64,000 bases of DNA, taken from the NCBI GenBank assembly GCA_019671135.1, contig JAHRHY010000009.1, forward strand, positions 1,612,001-1,676,000. The letters are read 5' to 3'. Positions 11,829 to 23,110 of the stretch are shown in pieces. The translations under genes and the position numbers were made by a program. Every line of letters begins with the position of its first letter. The stretch's first letter is position 1. Source of the stretch: Linnemannia hyalina (taxonomy: Eukaryota > Mortierellomycota > Mortierellomycetes > Mortierellales > Mortierellaceae). The notes below the pieces were generated by a model. The model worked only from the letters and a program-made list of their open reading frames with translations, was not told where the DNA came from and searched no databases.

Positions 11829-12767
11829 TTTACACTCTTATTCTTGTACACAATAATAATATTTTTTGTTAGTATCTTTCCGCTTGTTGTTGCTTTGTGC
11901 GTTTGGATGACCTTGGTTTGATAAACTCCGTTGGTTTTTCTGGGGGTGTGAGTGGATGTTTTGTTTACCCTGAGAACAGCGTGCATCCGCACGAGTGGAT
12001 GGAAAAAGTTGGACAAAAGATGTTGGGTGTTTGGTGTGTACATTGCTTCAACACTTTCAAGAGCACGAAGAAAAGTTCTGCCTTTACGAAGGAGACCAAC
12101 AGCATGCAGTTGTTTTTTTCCTGCAGGCGATTGATACTCTTGACGTGAAAACACAAAACGAAGTGGCAGTGTAGGAGAGTGTCGTTTTGGCGGAAAAATA
12201 GGCTCAGTTGGCGTTACAAGAAGAGTGAAATCGGAGATGTTGATGCGAGAGATGGGTGATATGCAGGAGGAGAGGAAGGAAGACAGCATTGGTTTGGTCC
12301 AACTCAGTGGCCTAGCCTTCTCTGCTCGACCATGTTCTCTCTTTCTTCTTGACCTCAGTGGTCTACATTCCTTTTTGCGTTTCATAAGGAAAAGCAAATC
12401 CTTACTGAATTTAAAAATAAGGCTGAATAACACACTTAAATTTTTAATTCAGTAAAGATTTGCAAAAAAGAATGTAGGCCACCTCTTCTGCCTTTGCCTT
12501 CTTTCCCCTTTCCCCCCTCTCTTTATTTTTCTTTTGGACATTCCTTACTCTTCGACACTCTCATTCATCTTTTTTTTCTTGCCACTTCACTACATCAACT
12601 CTAACTCCTCACCTCCATTTCCTTACAGAAAGTCTCCTAACCGTTCACTAGCCCACCCTCCTTTCCTCCTCATCCTACCCTAGTAACGAGAACACGAAAA
12701 ATTACGCCTAACCAGATCATTCTTGCGCCAACCATTCGCACAAACAAATAAGACACAGATCGGACAG
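11829..12767. other. intergenic between kelch copies 1 and 2
   Basis: Holds a small foldback element (12358-12482) and then a C/T-rich leader (about 12480-12700). No ATG occurs between the foldback and 12768, which matters for the start of kelch copy 2. No RNA gene seen. Confidence 0.55.
12358..12482. mobile_element. MITE-like foldback element, about 125 bp
   Basis: The outer arms gtggtctacattc (from 12358) and gaatgtaggccac (to 12482) are inverted repeats. The homology continues inward: aaatccttactgaattt on the left against the reverse of aattcagtaaagattt on the right. The left arm carries a 17-nt insertion (about 12379-12395). The centre is A/T-rich with no coding capacity. No clear target-site duplication was found, so the element class is open. 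Confidence 0.6.
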
Positions 12768-14804
12768 ATGACTCCTCTTCAGACACAACCACAACCACCT
12801 CAGCGGCGATCCCATACCTCTTCCCCACCGTCCACCTCTCCATCCTCCTATCACTTATTATATTCACAACAACTACAACAACACCAATACCAACAAACGC
12901 CCAGATACCTGTGTCTCGTCGCCGAGCAGCCTTCATCCAATACACCAATCAGTTCTACATCCACGGGGGGATCCCTGCAGTCGCTGGCGGAACAGGAGAC
13001 CTTAGTGTCCTGGACCTGAACTCGTCTTGGCCAACCACCAACGCGGCTTGGACAACCCTTGCGAGCGGAAGCTGGGTCTGGCATCATGCCATAGTCCCCG
13101 TTAAACCGGAACATTCTGGGGGCCTGGCCTCTGCCAGCACAAAAGGGTTCCTCCTATCTGTTGGAGGCTACCCTCCTCCCCTGAACGCCTTCTTCTCCGC
13201 CTACAATCTCCAAACAGGATCTTGGACCAACCTTACCACCCCATCCCCGTACACAGGCCTAGAGGGCCATACCGCCGTTGCGGATCCAACTACGGGGCTG
13301 GTTTACGTGATGGGTGGATTCTACAACACCCCCAAGGTCGGTAACCTGTTGACAGTGTTTGACCCAAAGACAGCAGCGGTTATGCAACGCATAGAAGCAA
13401 CGGATGCCAACAATATGACGGGCGGGTCTGCGGTTTGGTCGACCCGACGGAAAACTTTGCTGTTGTTTGAGGGATCCAGGGCGGTTGGGACAGGCGAAGT
13501 AAAAGGGATTGTGCAGACTGCCGTTCGGGAGTATGATACGACTGTCGGTCAATGGAAGACTTTTGTAAGTTTGGGAAGAGTTTTGATGTTTTGTGCTGGA
13601 TGCAAGATGATCTTTTTCACTTTTGGTTCCTGGAAAAATGACGGATGAAAAGGCTTGGAGCTAAGACTCATTTTTACGTTTGAAAAGGCTTGGAGCTAAG
13701 ACACATTATCACGTTTGATTATTAACCAATAGGAAACGAAGGGTACATTCCCATCGCCTCGGTTGGATGCCTGCGCCGTTGAATGTAAGCCAAGTGATGA
13801 TGACTATCCTCATTCTTTTTATTTTTTCGCTGGTGTAATAACACAATACATAATACTGTCTTTTCAAACACACAGCGGATGATGGATCAAAGGTCATCTT
13901 ATTCGGAGGGGCGGCCGATGCGAATGTGATCCTCAACACCATCCACATCCTCGACGTCGACTCTGCACAATGGACTCAGGGTCAACCAGCACCCGCAGCT
14001 CGGACGCAGATGGCATGCGCCTACCACTCTGAACTCTTTATTGCCTTTGGAGGAACTTCCAACCAAACCGCGGGTCTTTATTCCAACCAGCCCATTGTCT
14101 ACGACGTCAGCAAGAACCAGTGGGTTGAGTACTATAGCCCTTCTACTAACAGTACCGGTGCTGGTATCGGTGCTGGTATCGGTGCCGGTGAAGGCGGTAG
14201 TACTGAAAGTTCGCAGAAGAGTAACATGGGATTGATTATTGGTGCAAGTGTGGGGGTCGCTGTTGTTTGTGCCGTGGTTTTGGGGTATATGATGCAGAAG
14301 CGGAGGAGGGTTCGGAAGGCTGTGGAGAGGGACGCTAGAACGGCTGCTTTGCTCTCGAATGGAGAAGACCGTTACAGTGACCGCCGTCAGACGATTCACA
14401 AGAAGGTTGCCGAGGCTATCAACAACAACAGCAACAGCAACGACAACAACCGGGTCATGGCAGCTGCTGAGCACTATGCCGCTAAACAAACAGTTGGCGA
14501 GCCCCAAGCATTGGGATCTGTTGAAATGGGACTACAGCAGTCCGATAGAGTTCCCCGCAGCCCACATTCGAATCCTGACAAGAAGGACGAATCTAAGACT
14601 TTGCTTGGAGGCAGCACTGTCGGCAGAGATGGAGATGGATCATTTACAGCAGCAGCGAGTGCCGGGAAGGCTATATCTTTTGTCAAGAGAGAATCGCCAT
14701 CGTCAATCTCGCCTACTTCAGCCCGGCGTTCACCACATACTGCAATTGGTGCTGTTTACTCTAATTCGAGGTTGGAAGATGTTGTCGTACCGACCGCCAA
14801 GTAA
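12768..14804 (+). CDS. type I membrane kelch-repeat protein, copy 2 (start codon out of frame)
   Basis: Exons: a first exon ending at 13564, then 13733-13784 (52 nt) and 13876-14804, with the same phases as its paralogs. The conserved frame can be read from 12782 (587 codons onward). It contains a signal-peptide-like stretch (SILLSLIIF ... PTNAQ), then IPVSRRR, the kelch strands (YIHGG, LLSVGG, VYVMGG, VILFGG, FIAFGG) and one membrane segment (MGLIIGASVGVAVVCAVVLG). MQKRRRVRKAVERDAR follows, and a short tail with EHYAAK. There is no in-frame ATG: an in-frame stop lies at 12749-12751, and the only ATG upstream (12768) is in another frame. Everything downstream is intact. Explanations are a one-base assembly error, a recent frameshift near the 5' end, or a non-AUG start. 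The fourth strand reads LLFEGS where the paralogs have GGS. The feature start is the out-of-frame ATG and is provisional. Confidence 0.7.
13646..13715. repeat. 35-bp direct tandem duplication inside intron 1 of kelch copy 2
   Basis: Two adjacent copies (13646-13680 and 13681-13715) begin tgaaaaggcttggagctaag and end acgtt. They differ at a few positions only. The second copy ends 17 bases before the splice acceptor. Confidence 0.85.
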
Positions 14805-15789
14805 AAAATTCTTTTTGTCAACTCCGATGTGTTCATAAGGTACATTACGCATCCAAGGCGGGGGTTGGCTTGTTATTTTTGTTCTTTGGGTTGCCGGTGT
14901 CGAGATAAAGAAGAGATGACATTGGTGGTGAGTAAGGTTGGATAAACAGGAACGCGCAAAGGGGATGCCTGGGTTGTGAAAAAGGAAATAGAGAAGTGTG
15001 AGTGACGGAAGGAGAGAGGGAAAGAGTCCATGGGTAGAAAGGATCTGGCTAACAGGTGAGCGAATGGATTGAGAGAGCAATTGAAGGGATGAGTGAGAGC
15101 GGTGTTAATAAAAATAAGAAGGTTGGGACAGTTCACAGATAACTGGTTGTCAACAGAAAGTCGATCCCATCAAGGTACAATCGTTGATCACTCTATCTGT
15201 CTCAGAGAGTGAGGGGTCGACGAAGAACAAAGAGGAACCATGCATTTCATTTCTCTTGCAATAGACAATCAAAGGAAAGAAAGCACAGGTGGAGAAAGGA
15301 ATTAGGAAGAGAGAGGCAATAGGCAGAGAAAGTGCGGACATTTGACTAATCGGCATTAAGAAACGAAGAGCGCAATGTGACAAAAACAATGCAGCGACAA
15401 AAGGCGCCGAGACGGACGGGAGGACGGGCGATCCATGCGTGATGAAAACCCTGCTTGCTTGCTTGTTTGTTTGTTTGGGTGCTTGACTGAAGTTGAAAGT
15501 GCACTTCCCTTCCTTTGGCTGTTTGCAGTTCACCCTTCTCCTTCACCCTTTGTGTGCGTTTCTTCGTTTCCTTCCTTTGCAACCCAGCGCTCCACCCTTC
15601 CCATTTACCTTGCCAACGGCTCATCTCGCACCCATTCACCCTCCCTCCTCTTCGCTCATCACTTCTCATTACATCCCCTTCCTCCTCTTCAACAGGGTTG
15701 TCCCATTCATCCCTCTCCCCTTGACAGAGATCAACTGCCCACGTCTCGAACTCTGCCTTGCTTTAACCAACGCGCATTTATTCGATGCC
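14805..15789. other. intergenic between kelch copies 2 and 3
   Basis: The left 500 bases are G/A-rich on the plus strand with no recognisable frame. From about 15490 the sequence turns strongly C/T-rich and leads into the ATG at 15790. Nothing else supported. Confidence 0.5.
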
Positions 15790-18307
15790 ATGACACCAAC
15801 AACAAAACCTTTCCTTGCTCCACCCTTCCCCCTCCTTCCTTGTCTTCTCTTCATAACCCTGTTCTTCCTCTGCAATTCCCCGTCAGTACATGCCCAAACC
15901 CCGACCCTTCGCCGACGATCCGCCTACACAGTCTACAACAACCAATTCTACATCCATGGAGGGATTCTCCCAACCATCAATACAGGTTCAAACGAGTTCA
16001 ACTCCCTGAACCTAACCACCACCTGGCCAACAACCGCTGCGCCCTGGACCATCCTCCCTGCAGGAAAACGGGTCTGGCATCATGCCATGGTCGCCATCGA
16101 GCCCAAATTCTCTGCAGGGCTCGGTACAGGCACCCAGGGGTACATCCTCGCAATTGGGGGCACGCCCGCCAACGGACCAGGATTCTGGTCCGCCTTTGAT
16201 GTCCAGACAAAGCAGTGGAAGAATGTCACTGTTGAGCCTGCAGATATGTCGTTTGTGCCCTATGTCGAATTGGAGGGCCATACTGCGACGGTAGACCCTA
16301 CGACAGGATTGGTGTATGTCATTGGAGGATTCAATGGACTGGTTTCGAACGCACCCCTACCCCAAGTAACCAACTTGTTGACGATTTTTGATCCCAACAC
16401 AGGAAAACTTCTTTCGCAGGAGAGTGCGACCACCGACAACAGCTTGACAGGCGCAAATGCCATCTGGTTGACCAAGCGGGGCACGGTGATGCTGCTGGGT
16501 GGATCAAGAGCTGTGGCAACGGCCTCTGTGAATGGACTAGACATGACTGTCTTGACCGAGTATAGCCCTTCCACAAAGGCGTGGAGCAATACGGTACCTG
16601 AAGCAATTATGCATTTGCTGTAACCCCATTTGATTTTTTTTATCTTCCTAGTGTGTTCTTTTACAAAAAATTTAACCGTTGACAATTGTTTCTACTGCAC
16701 CCCTGTTCATCATAGACGACATCAGGCGCGATCCCCCAAGCACGGTTAGACGCGTGCGCCGCTGTCTGTAAGTAGCCTACGAAAGCCTACGACTTTTCCC
16801 AAGTCCCCCAGTGACTAGGTCTTCGTTGGTCTTGTTTCGCCTCAGCCCTGTGTACCAAACATCTAGGTCTTTCTTCGCTCTAACCCAATCATATCCCTCA
16901 ACTGTTCAACAAACAACAATAGCGGACGATGGAACAAAAGTGATTGTCTACGGAGGCGCTGCCAACGCCAACACATTCCTCAGCTCGATCCACATCCTTG
17001 ACGTGACAACCAGTGTTTGGACTGCAGGTCCTCCCTCGATAGGAGTCCTGTCCCAGGCGACGTGCGCCTTCCACTCAGGAATGTTCATTGTTTTTGAGGG
17101 CTCCGTCAACGCAACGAACATGAACTCTTTGACGGGCGCTGAGCCTCTCATCTTTGATGTCGCTAAGGCTAGTTGGGCGAGCTCTTTTACGCCAAGTTCT
17201 GGATCTGGCAGCGCAGGAAATCCCACCAGTACAGGCAATCCCACCTCGCCAGCTCACCCCGGCAGTGGCGATGCAATTGTCCCCAACGACAGCAGTCCTC
17301 CAGGAGACAAGAGCAAACTGGGAATTATTATTGGCTGCGTTGCAGGAGTGATTGTCTTGCTGATGGTTGCTCTGGGAGTTTATTTGGTCCGCAGGAGGAG
17401 GTTCGCCCGGGAAAAGGTGGTCAAGGACACGGAAGCCAGAGCTACGGCAATGCTGGCTGCGGAGGAGAAGCAAGAGCAGGAGCGCGCCCCCAAGATCATG
17501 ACAGCAGCGGATCATTATGCGGCGGCACAGGCGGCTCTGGAGGAGGCCAGCAAGAGACTTCATCCCTCGGCATTCAAAAGCCCTAAATCCTGGATCTCGG
17601 AGGCCCATACCAACTCGGTCTCTGTCTCGGACGGCAGCAACTCGACAGACCTCAGCAAGGCGCGTCGACTCTCGGATCCAGATGTTCAGGCAAATCCGGC
17701 GCTGTATTATCAACAACTCCTCCTGAAGCAACGGCAACTCCAGATACAACACCCTCATCTGATTGGCGGTCTCTCACTCCGAAGTCCACACTCATGTGCC
17801 GCAGGCTATCATGATATCGGGAGCGACAGCGAGAGTGAATGCAGTAGTACGGGCAGCAGTCGCAGGAACAGAACAGACAGCCGGAGAGGAAAAGAGAAAA
17901 AAGGGCTGACGATTAAAACCAACCAAGAGTGGGTGCCACCAGAGGGGATCCAGGAACTCATAGTGTCGCCTACGCCGTCGTCGCCACAAGACTGGAACGG
18001 CGGCAGCAACGTTGTAGATAATCGACACCACTACCAAATAACTCGACCGTTGGCGCCGTCGATGACACAAAGGATGAACTCGTGGGATTTCGACCTCACA
18101 CCACTGGATGTCCGTGGACCGCATGCAGTTGTTCACGACTTCAAGGTTGAACATGTTTCGCGGCATGCTCCCTCTGTTCCTACAGAGTCGCCATCTTCGG
18201 ATTCTGCTACTTCGAAACCCTCTACGACGACTTCCTCTACAGACTCTTCCTCTAATCCGCCTCCTTCCTACACATCCTCTCCACAACTCTTGAAACCCCT
18301 AAACTAA
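15790..18307 (+). CDS. type I membrane kelch-repeat protein, copy 3
   Basis: Exons 15790-16593, 16716-16767 (52 nt) and 16923-18307 give 746 aa. The chosen ATG starts a clean signal peptide (PLLPCLLFITLFFLCNSPSVHAQ). In-frame Mets further up (from 15493) lie in C/T-rich leader. The mature end is TPTLRRRSAY. Kelch strands: YIHGG, LAIGG, VYVIGG, VMLLGG and VIVYGG; the last is FIVFEGS, with Glu for Gly. One membrane segment (LGIIIGCVAGVIVLLMVALG) is followed by VRRRRFAREKVVKDTEARA. The cytoplasmic tail has a helical DHYAAAQAALEEASKRLH motif, a basic Ser-rich patch (RRNRTDSRRGKEKKG), RGPHAVVHDF and a Ser/Pro-rich end. Intron 1 has the weak donor GTACCT where copies 1 and 2 have GTAAG. Same family as its neighbours; function unknown. 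Confidence 0.87.
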
Positions 18308-18313
18308 TTGTAT

Positions 18314-18319
18314 AATAAA
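18314..18319 (+). terminator. candidate poly(A) signal AATAAA
   Basis: First of a short AATAAATAAATAAAT run 7 bases after the stop codon of kelch copy 3. Its closeness to the stop would give a very short 3' UTR. Confidence 0.4.
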
Positions 18320-18894
18320 TAAATAAATAGTATTCTTTGTAAGTATGGTTTGAGGAGACTTGGTTCAAAGCAGTGGGCTATGTTCGATGGAGCGAAAAGG
18401 CTGAAGTATCATCAGGCACGAAGAAAAAAGAGAACAGTGCGGCATGTGGTCCCTTATGACAGCATGTTTACAGTTGGTCAAATACCTTAAAGTACTGAAG
18501 TACTGTGCATTTGAGTATTGAGAGCAAGGAAAAAACAGAACATATCAGAGCCATTCCTGTCTTTCTTGGGCAAATGAGGCCCACAAGCACCAATAAAAAC
18601 CAGTAACCAATTGGAGATAGGATAGAACGCTGTATTATGACCGTCGGTTGAAACGACGGCTGGAGATTGGCGAAAAGATATAGTGAAGTATGGCGTAGGA
18701 TTTGAGTGTGTGATGGCGCCTTGACGACAAGTGGATGTATCTCTACTTTGTTTCGTACTTTTTGCATTCCTGATGGATAAGTAGAAAGGTTCGAAATAGT
18801 ATATAAGTTAATCGTTGGGTGAACAGGGAATGAGAGAATGAAAGTGAGTGGAAGAGGAGTGCATGTAAACAAAGCGGGTATGCACGCCAATGCA

Positions 18895-19246
18895 CACCGC
18901 GTCCTTGACATAAGAGCGAGATCGAGTTTTCTACCCATTTCAATTCAATGAATGTTGATTTTAGATTTTAGATTTTTGAGAAAAAATCCCCAGACATCTA
19001 CGCCATGTAACTACGTAAGATAGATTCAAAACGGTCATCTAGGCTGTGCAACATACAAATAAAGTTGGATATTTCTATTTTGCACGGCCTAGATGACCAT
19101 TTTGATTTTTCTATGTTACGTAGTTACATGGCGTAGATGTCTGGGAATTGTTTCTCAAAAAAAAAAAAAAAACTCATTGAATTAATTGAATAGGATAGAA
19201 AACTCAACACAAGAGCCGATCTCGCTTTAATGTCAAGGGCGCGGTG
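18895..19246. mobile_element. large palindromic foldback element, about 352 bp
   Basis: The two halves are near-complete inverted repeats of each other. Matching arm segments, outside to inside: caccgcgtccttgaca / tgtcaagggcgcggtg, agcgagatc / gatctcgct, gagttttcta / tagaaaactc, cagacatctacgccatgtaa / ttacatggcgtagatgtctg, ggtcatctaggc / gcctagatgacc. The centre is a short A/T-rich loop around 19050-19075. There is no coding capacity and I could not define a target-site duplication. This fits a foldback/MITE-type non-autonomous transposon that could form a long hairpin if transcribed. Confidence 0.75.
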
Positions 19247-20032
19247 AACATCGCCCTTCGAAATGTGAAAAAAATACACAAAAACAGAAAAAAATAAACA
19301 AATGCACAAACAAATAGAGGGGAGTGTTTGGCAAGAAACTTGAAAAAAGACACAAACAAAGAGGCGAAGATGAGAGCAACTGAGCGTTGTCGATGGGGAG
19401 TAGAGGCGAAAAAAGAAAGGTGAATTACAACAGGGCCAAGTGCAAGAAGAGAAAAAGAAGAACGGAGCGGAGTGGGAGAGTCAAACTGTTGTAAGATTTT
19501 GGGCAGTGCAACCTGGTTTGTTAAAAAATAAAGCCGAGGATAGAAGACAACAAATATGATGCACAGTGTGGTATGAGAGCACCATGGACAAGGTGGTCAA
19601 ACTGGAGGAGAGAAAGACAGGAAGAGCGCCATTACCCACTCGATCTCTCTTGGACCACTACAGAGGAGGACTTGCCCCACCCACTGGCCACATACACTAG
19701 ACCGTGGCGATGGAACCTGATAGAGACAGCCAAAGACTGATAACGTTTTTTTGTACCTGTTGTTTCTCGTTCCCACCGCACTTTTCTTCTTTCTCGTTGG
19801 CTTCTTTCTTTCCTCGTCTTTCCTGATCTCCTCCATCCATCCCATTCCTTCAATTCCTCCTCATTCCACACCCCACTTTTTTTCTTTCTCTTCACTTTCT
19901 TTACGCAAACGCTGGGTCAAGTGTCTCTCTTGGACACCCCTGCATGGCTCTTTAACGACTTCCCTTTCCTACCTTCCCTCCAGTTCACCCACAGCCACCG
20001 CTCCTTTTTCGCCTCAACCCAGGAAAAAAATC

Positions 20033-22835
20033 ATGAACAGTAGAAGCCTTTCCCAGAGCAGAGGAAGGACCTCGTCTAGACCCAATGCCTTCCTCGCCAC
20101 AATCCTCCTCTCCCTCGCCATCTTCCTCCTTGCCACCCCAGCAACAGTCAGCGCCGAGGCTCCCGCAGCCCGTCGGAGAGTGGCCTTCACTCAATACAAC
20201 AATGTGCTCTACATCCAAGGAGGATTCACCCCACAACAGGCGATCGGACAATTCAACTCCCTCGACCTCAATACCGCCTGGAAGACCAGCACTCCAGCCT
20301 GGTCCGACCTCGCAGTCGGCCCTGCCGCCTCTCATCACGCCATGGTCGTTGTCAAACCCGAACACGGCGCCGGACTCGGAGGTGCCACACAGGGGTACCT
20401 GTTGACCATTGGAGGCAACCCTGCAACTCCAGGAGCCTTCTGGACGGCGTACGATTTCCAGGCTGGGTCTTGGAAGAACATCCCTACACCTTTGCCTGGC
20501 AACTATACCGGTCTGGAGGGTCACGCAGTGGTTGCGGATCCGGACACGGGCCTTGTGTATGTTGTGGGAGGGTTTTATGGAAACATGACCCAGAATCTCT
20601 TGACAGTCTTTGACCCGAAGACGGCGACTGTTGTGTCGAGCCAGGAGGCAACGAATACGAGCAACCGGACGGATGTGGCGGCTGTTTGGTCGTCAAAGCG
20701 CAAAACTGTGTTGACGTTTGGTGGGTCAAGAGCTGTCACTGCCGTCAGTGGATTTGACATGGCTAATTTGAACGAGTACGACCCCTCCTCCAGGATCTGG
20801 AAGACCATGGTACAGTACACTCATGGCACAGAAAAACCTTAATGTTTAGGGGAAGGGAGGCGAGGAAAGACAAAAAGGGGTTGAAGTCAATGAAGTCAGG
20901 AAAACAGGATTGTATAGGGGGGGGTGACCAGGCATGATCGAATTTTTTTTTTGCTAACATGTCCATCGCACAACACGTTTTTATGTGCCACTTTGCTGAT
21001 CATGTAGGCAACGACTGGCAATATCCCTACGCGCCGCTTGGATTCCTGTGCTGCAGCTTGTAAGTGATTGATGTCTGTTACCGAACTTTTGGGGTGCCTG
21101 CTGCGCTGGCCTTATTTTTCCATTGCTATATAGGCTGGAAGACGATGGAGGGGCTCAATTGATTAACTTCGGAGTCTTTTGTTCCTCAGGTCCGCTGGAC
21201 TAACATATACTTTTATGTCCTTCCCTTTCATTAGCGGAGGACGGCTCTAAGATTGTACTGTTTGGAGGATCGCTGGACTCGATCACCTTCTTTGACACCG
21301 TCTATGTCCTCGATGTTGTCTCGGGAGTCTGGCGTCAAGGCACATCGGCGTCAGCTTACCGAACTCGCATGGCATGTGGGTTCATGGCAGGACAGTTTGT
21401 GGCCTTTGGAGGGTCCAGTGGCACGAACCGTGAGACGACCATGCACGACAATGTTCCTATCATCTATGATCTCGACCTGGATGTCTGGTCGACTGGATAT
21501 GACCCCGCTGGACCAACTGGCAACGGTGGAAATGGGGGCAATGGAAGCAATGGCGGTAATGGAGGTGGTGACGGCGGTGGTAAGAGTAATACTGCAGTCA
21601 TTGCTGGCGCTGCTGGAGGTGTTGTTGCTGTAATTCTGGTTGGTGTGGTCGCGTTTTTCATTTTCAGACGTAGGCGTCAGAACAGAGACAAGGAGGCAAC
21701 TGAATCGGAAGCCAGGATTGCGGCCTCAGTAGTGGATGAAGATGAGCGCCAGGGACTCGAATACCGGTTTGATCCTATTGCTCATCACAAAAATTACATG
21801 CACGTCAGCACGGTCGACAAGGACAAGGATCACTATGGACGGTCTGCGTCTGGACCCACCTATTCGGATGCTGGTGCCTCTAATTCTGCTTCTGGTCGCG
21901 CGGGACAGATGAGTGCTATGGATCATTATGCGGCTGCAGCGGCACTTCAAGCCCAACCGGCCAACTCTGGATCATCGGGAGGAAGAGGAGGAGGAGGAGG
22001 AGGAGGAGGAGGAGCACCTAGGATCCAGTCTACGTATTCTGACGCGTACACGCATGGAACCTCCGAGAACGACTACACTGCCCTCATGCCTGTGAACAAC
22101 AACCATCTGCGCCAACCTCCACTCCCCTCGGGCGGCGCCAGCCCCATCGACCCGGAACTCTACCATCAACAACAACTCCGTCAACAACAGTTGCAATACC
22201 AACAACAACAATACCAGCTGCAGCAACAGGATCTTCAACAACAGTTGCAACACCAGCAGCAATTGTATCATAGTCTGGGCGTCGCGCCCGTCTCTGGTGC
22301 ACCCGCACATCAACCTGTAACAAATTTGACACCCTTGACGCCGTATACGGCATACTCGCCTGCAGGAGGATCAGGATACCCGTCTGGAGCGTACGATTAT
22401 GGCGCCGCAGCCGCGGCAGCAGCAGCGGTTAATGCTGCACCCCTCACAGTCCAGCCCTACCAGCAACACCAACAACAGCTAGGACCACCATACCAGACAC
22501 ATTACCAACAACGCGACAGTGTCGCCCACGGCCCACAGTCATGGACAGGCAGCGTCTACGACACCCCATCCCAGACACAATCGACACCCCCACATCCACC
22601 CCTGACACCTACAGCAGCCATGCAACCCTCGGCACAGCTTGGATACCATGGCTCCGACTCGGGTTCGCAACATAATTGGGGTACGCCTGCTGGGATTAGT
22701 GCAATAATTGAAAGCCTTGGCACTCCTAGTATTGCTAGTACAAGAGGGCCCCAGGGGATTGTGCCACCTACTCCTGTTATGCCTACGACGTCGAGGCCGG
22801 GTGGTGATTTAGGATACGTTCCTCCACCCAAGTAG
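20033..22835 (+). CDS. type I membrane kelch-repeat protein, copy 4
   Basis: Exons 20033-20809, 21008-21059 (52 nt) and 21235-22835 give 809 aa, the longest of the set. The signal peptide (FLATILLSLAIFLLATPATVSA) is followed by EAPAARRRVAF and kelch strands YIQGG, LLTIGG, VYVVGG, VLTFGG, IVLFGG and FVAFGG. A Gly/Asn-rich linker leads to one membrane segment (AVIAGAAGGVVAVILVGVVAFFIF), then RRRRQNRDKEATESEARIA. The tail has MDHYAAAAALQ, a Gly9 run coded by GGA repeats (about 21974-22014), SDAYTHGTSENDYTAL, a long Q-rich block, HGPQSWTGSVYDT and RGPQGIVPPTP. It is closest to copy 1, sharing tail motif order and the near-identical strand KIVLFGGSLDS. Intron 1 has the weak donor GTACAG. Confidence 0.88.
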
Positions 22836-23110
22836 ATTACTTTTTTTCTTTTTCCTTCCTAATAATAATGATGATGACATGTACCCTGTACCCTGTACAA
22901 AACGAGACCGATAGAGAGCAATGAGGTGAATACCTGTGGAATGTGGACCAAGGCCATTCGTCGTACTTCCCTCACATTTCGTACAAGGAACACATAGTTG
23001 GATGATGAAAATCGTTTATGAAAGTAATATGAAAGTAATATGAACAAAAGCAAAGAAAAAGAGGAAAACTAATTGACAAAAAAGAAGGCTCAAGCTATGA
23101 CCAAGCGCAT

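Larger units (their letters stand above)
18308..20032. other. intergenic between kelch copies 3 and 4
   Basis: Holds AATAAA repeats just past the kelch 3 stop, a large palindromic foldback (18895-19246), A/G-rich sequence to about 19600, and a C/T-rich leader from about 19750. No gene seen. Confidence 0.55.

Noticed and set aside
15435..16199. 254-codon plus-strand frame over the start of kelch copy 3
   Set aside because: It runs out of phase through the kelch exon and its C/T-rich leader. The alternate frame has the signal peptide and propeller.
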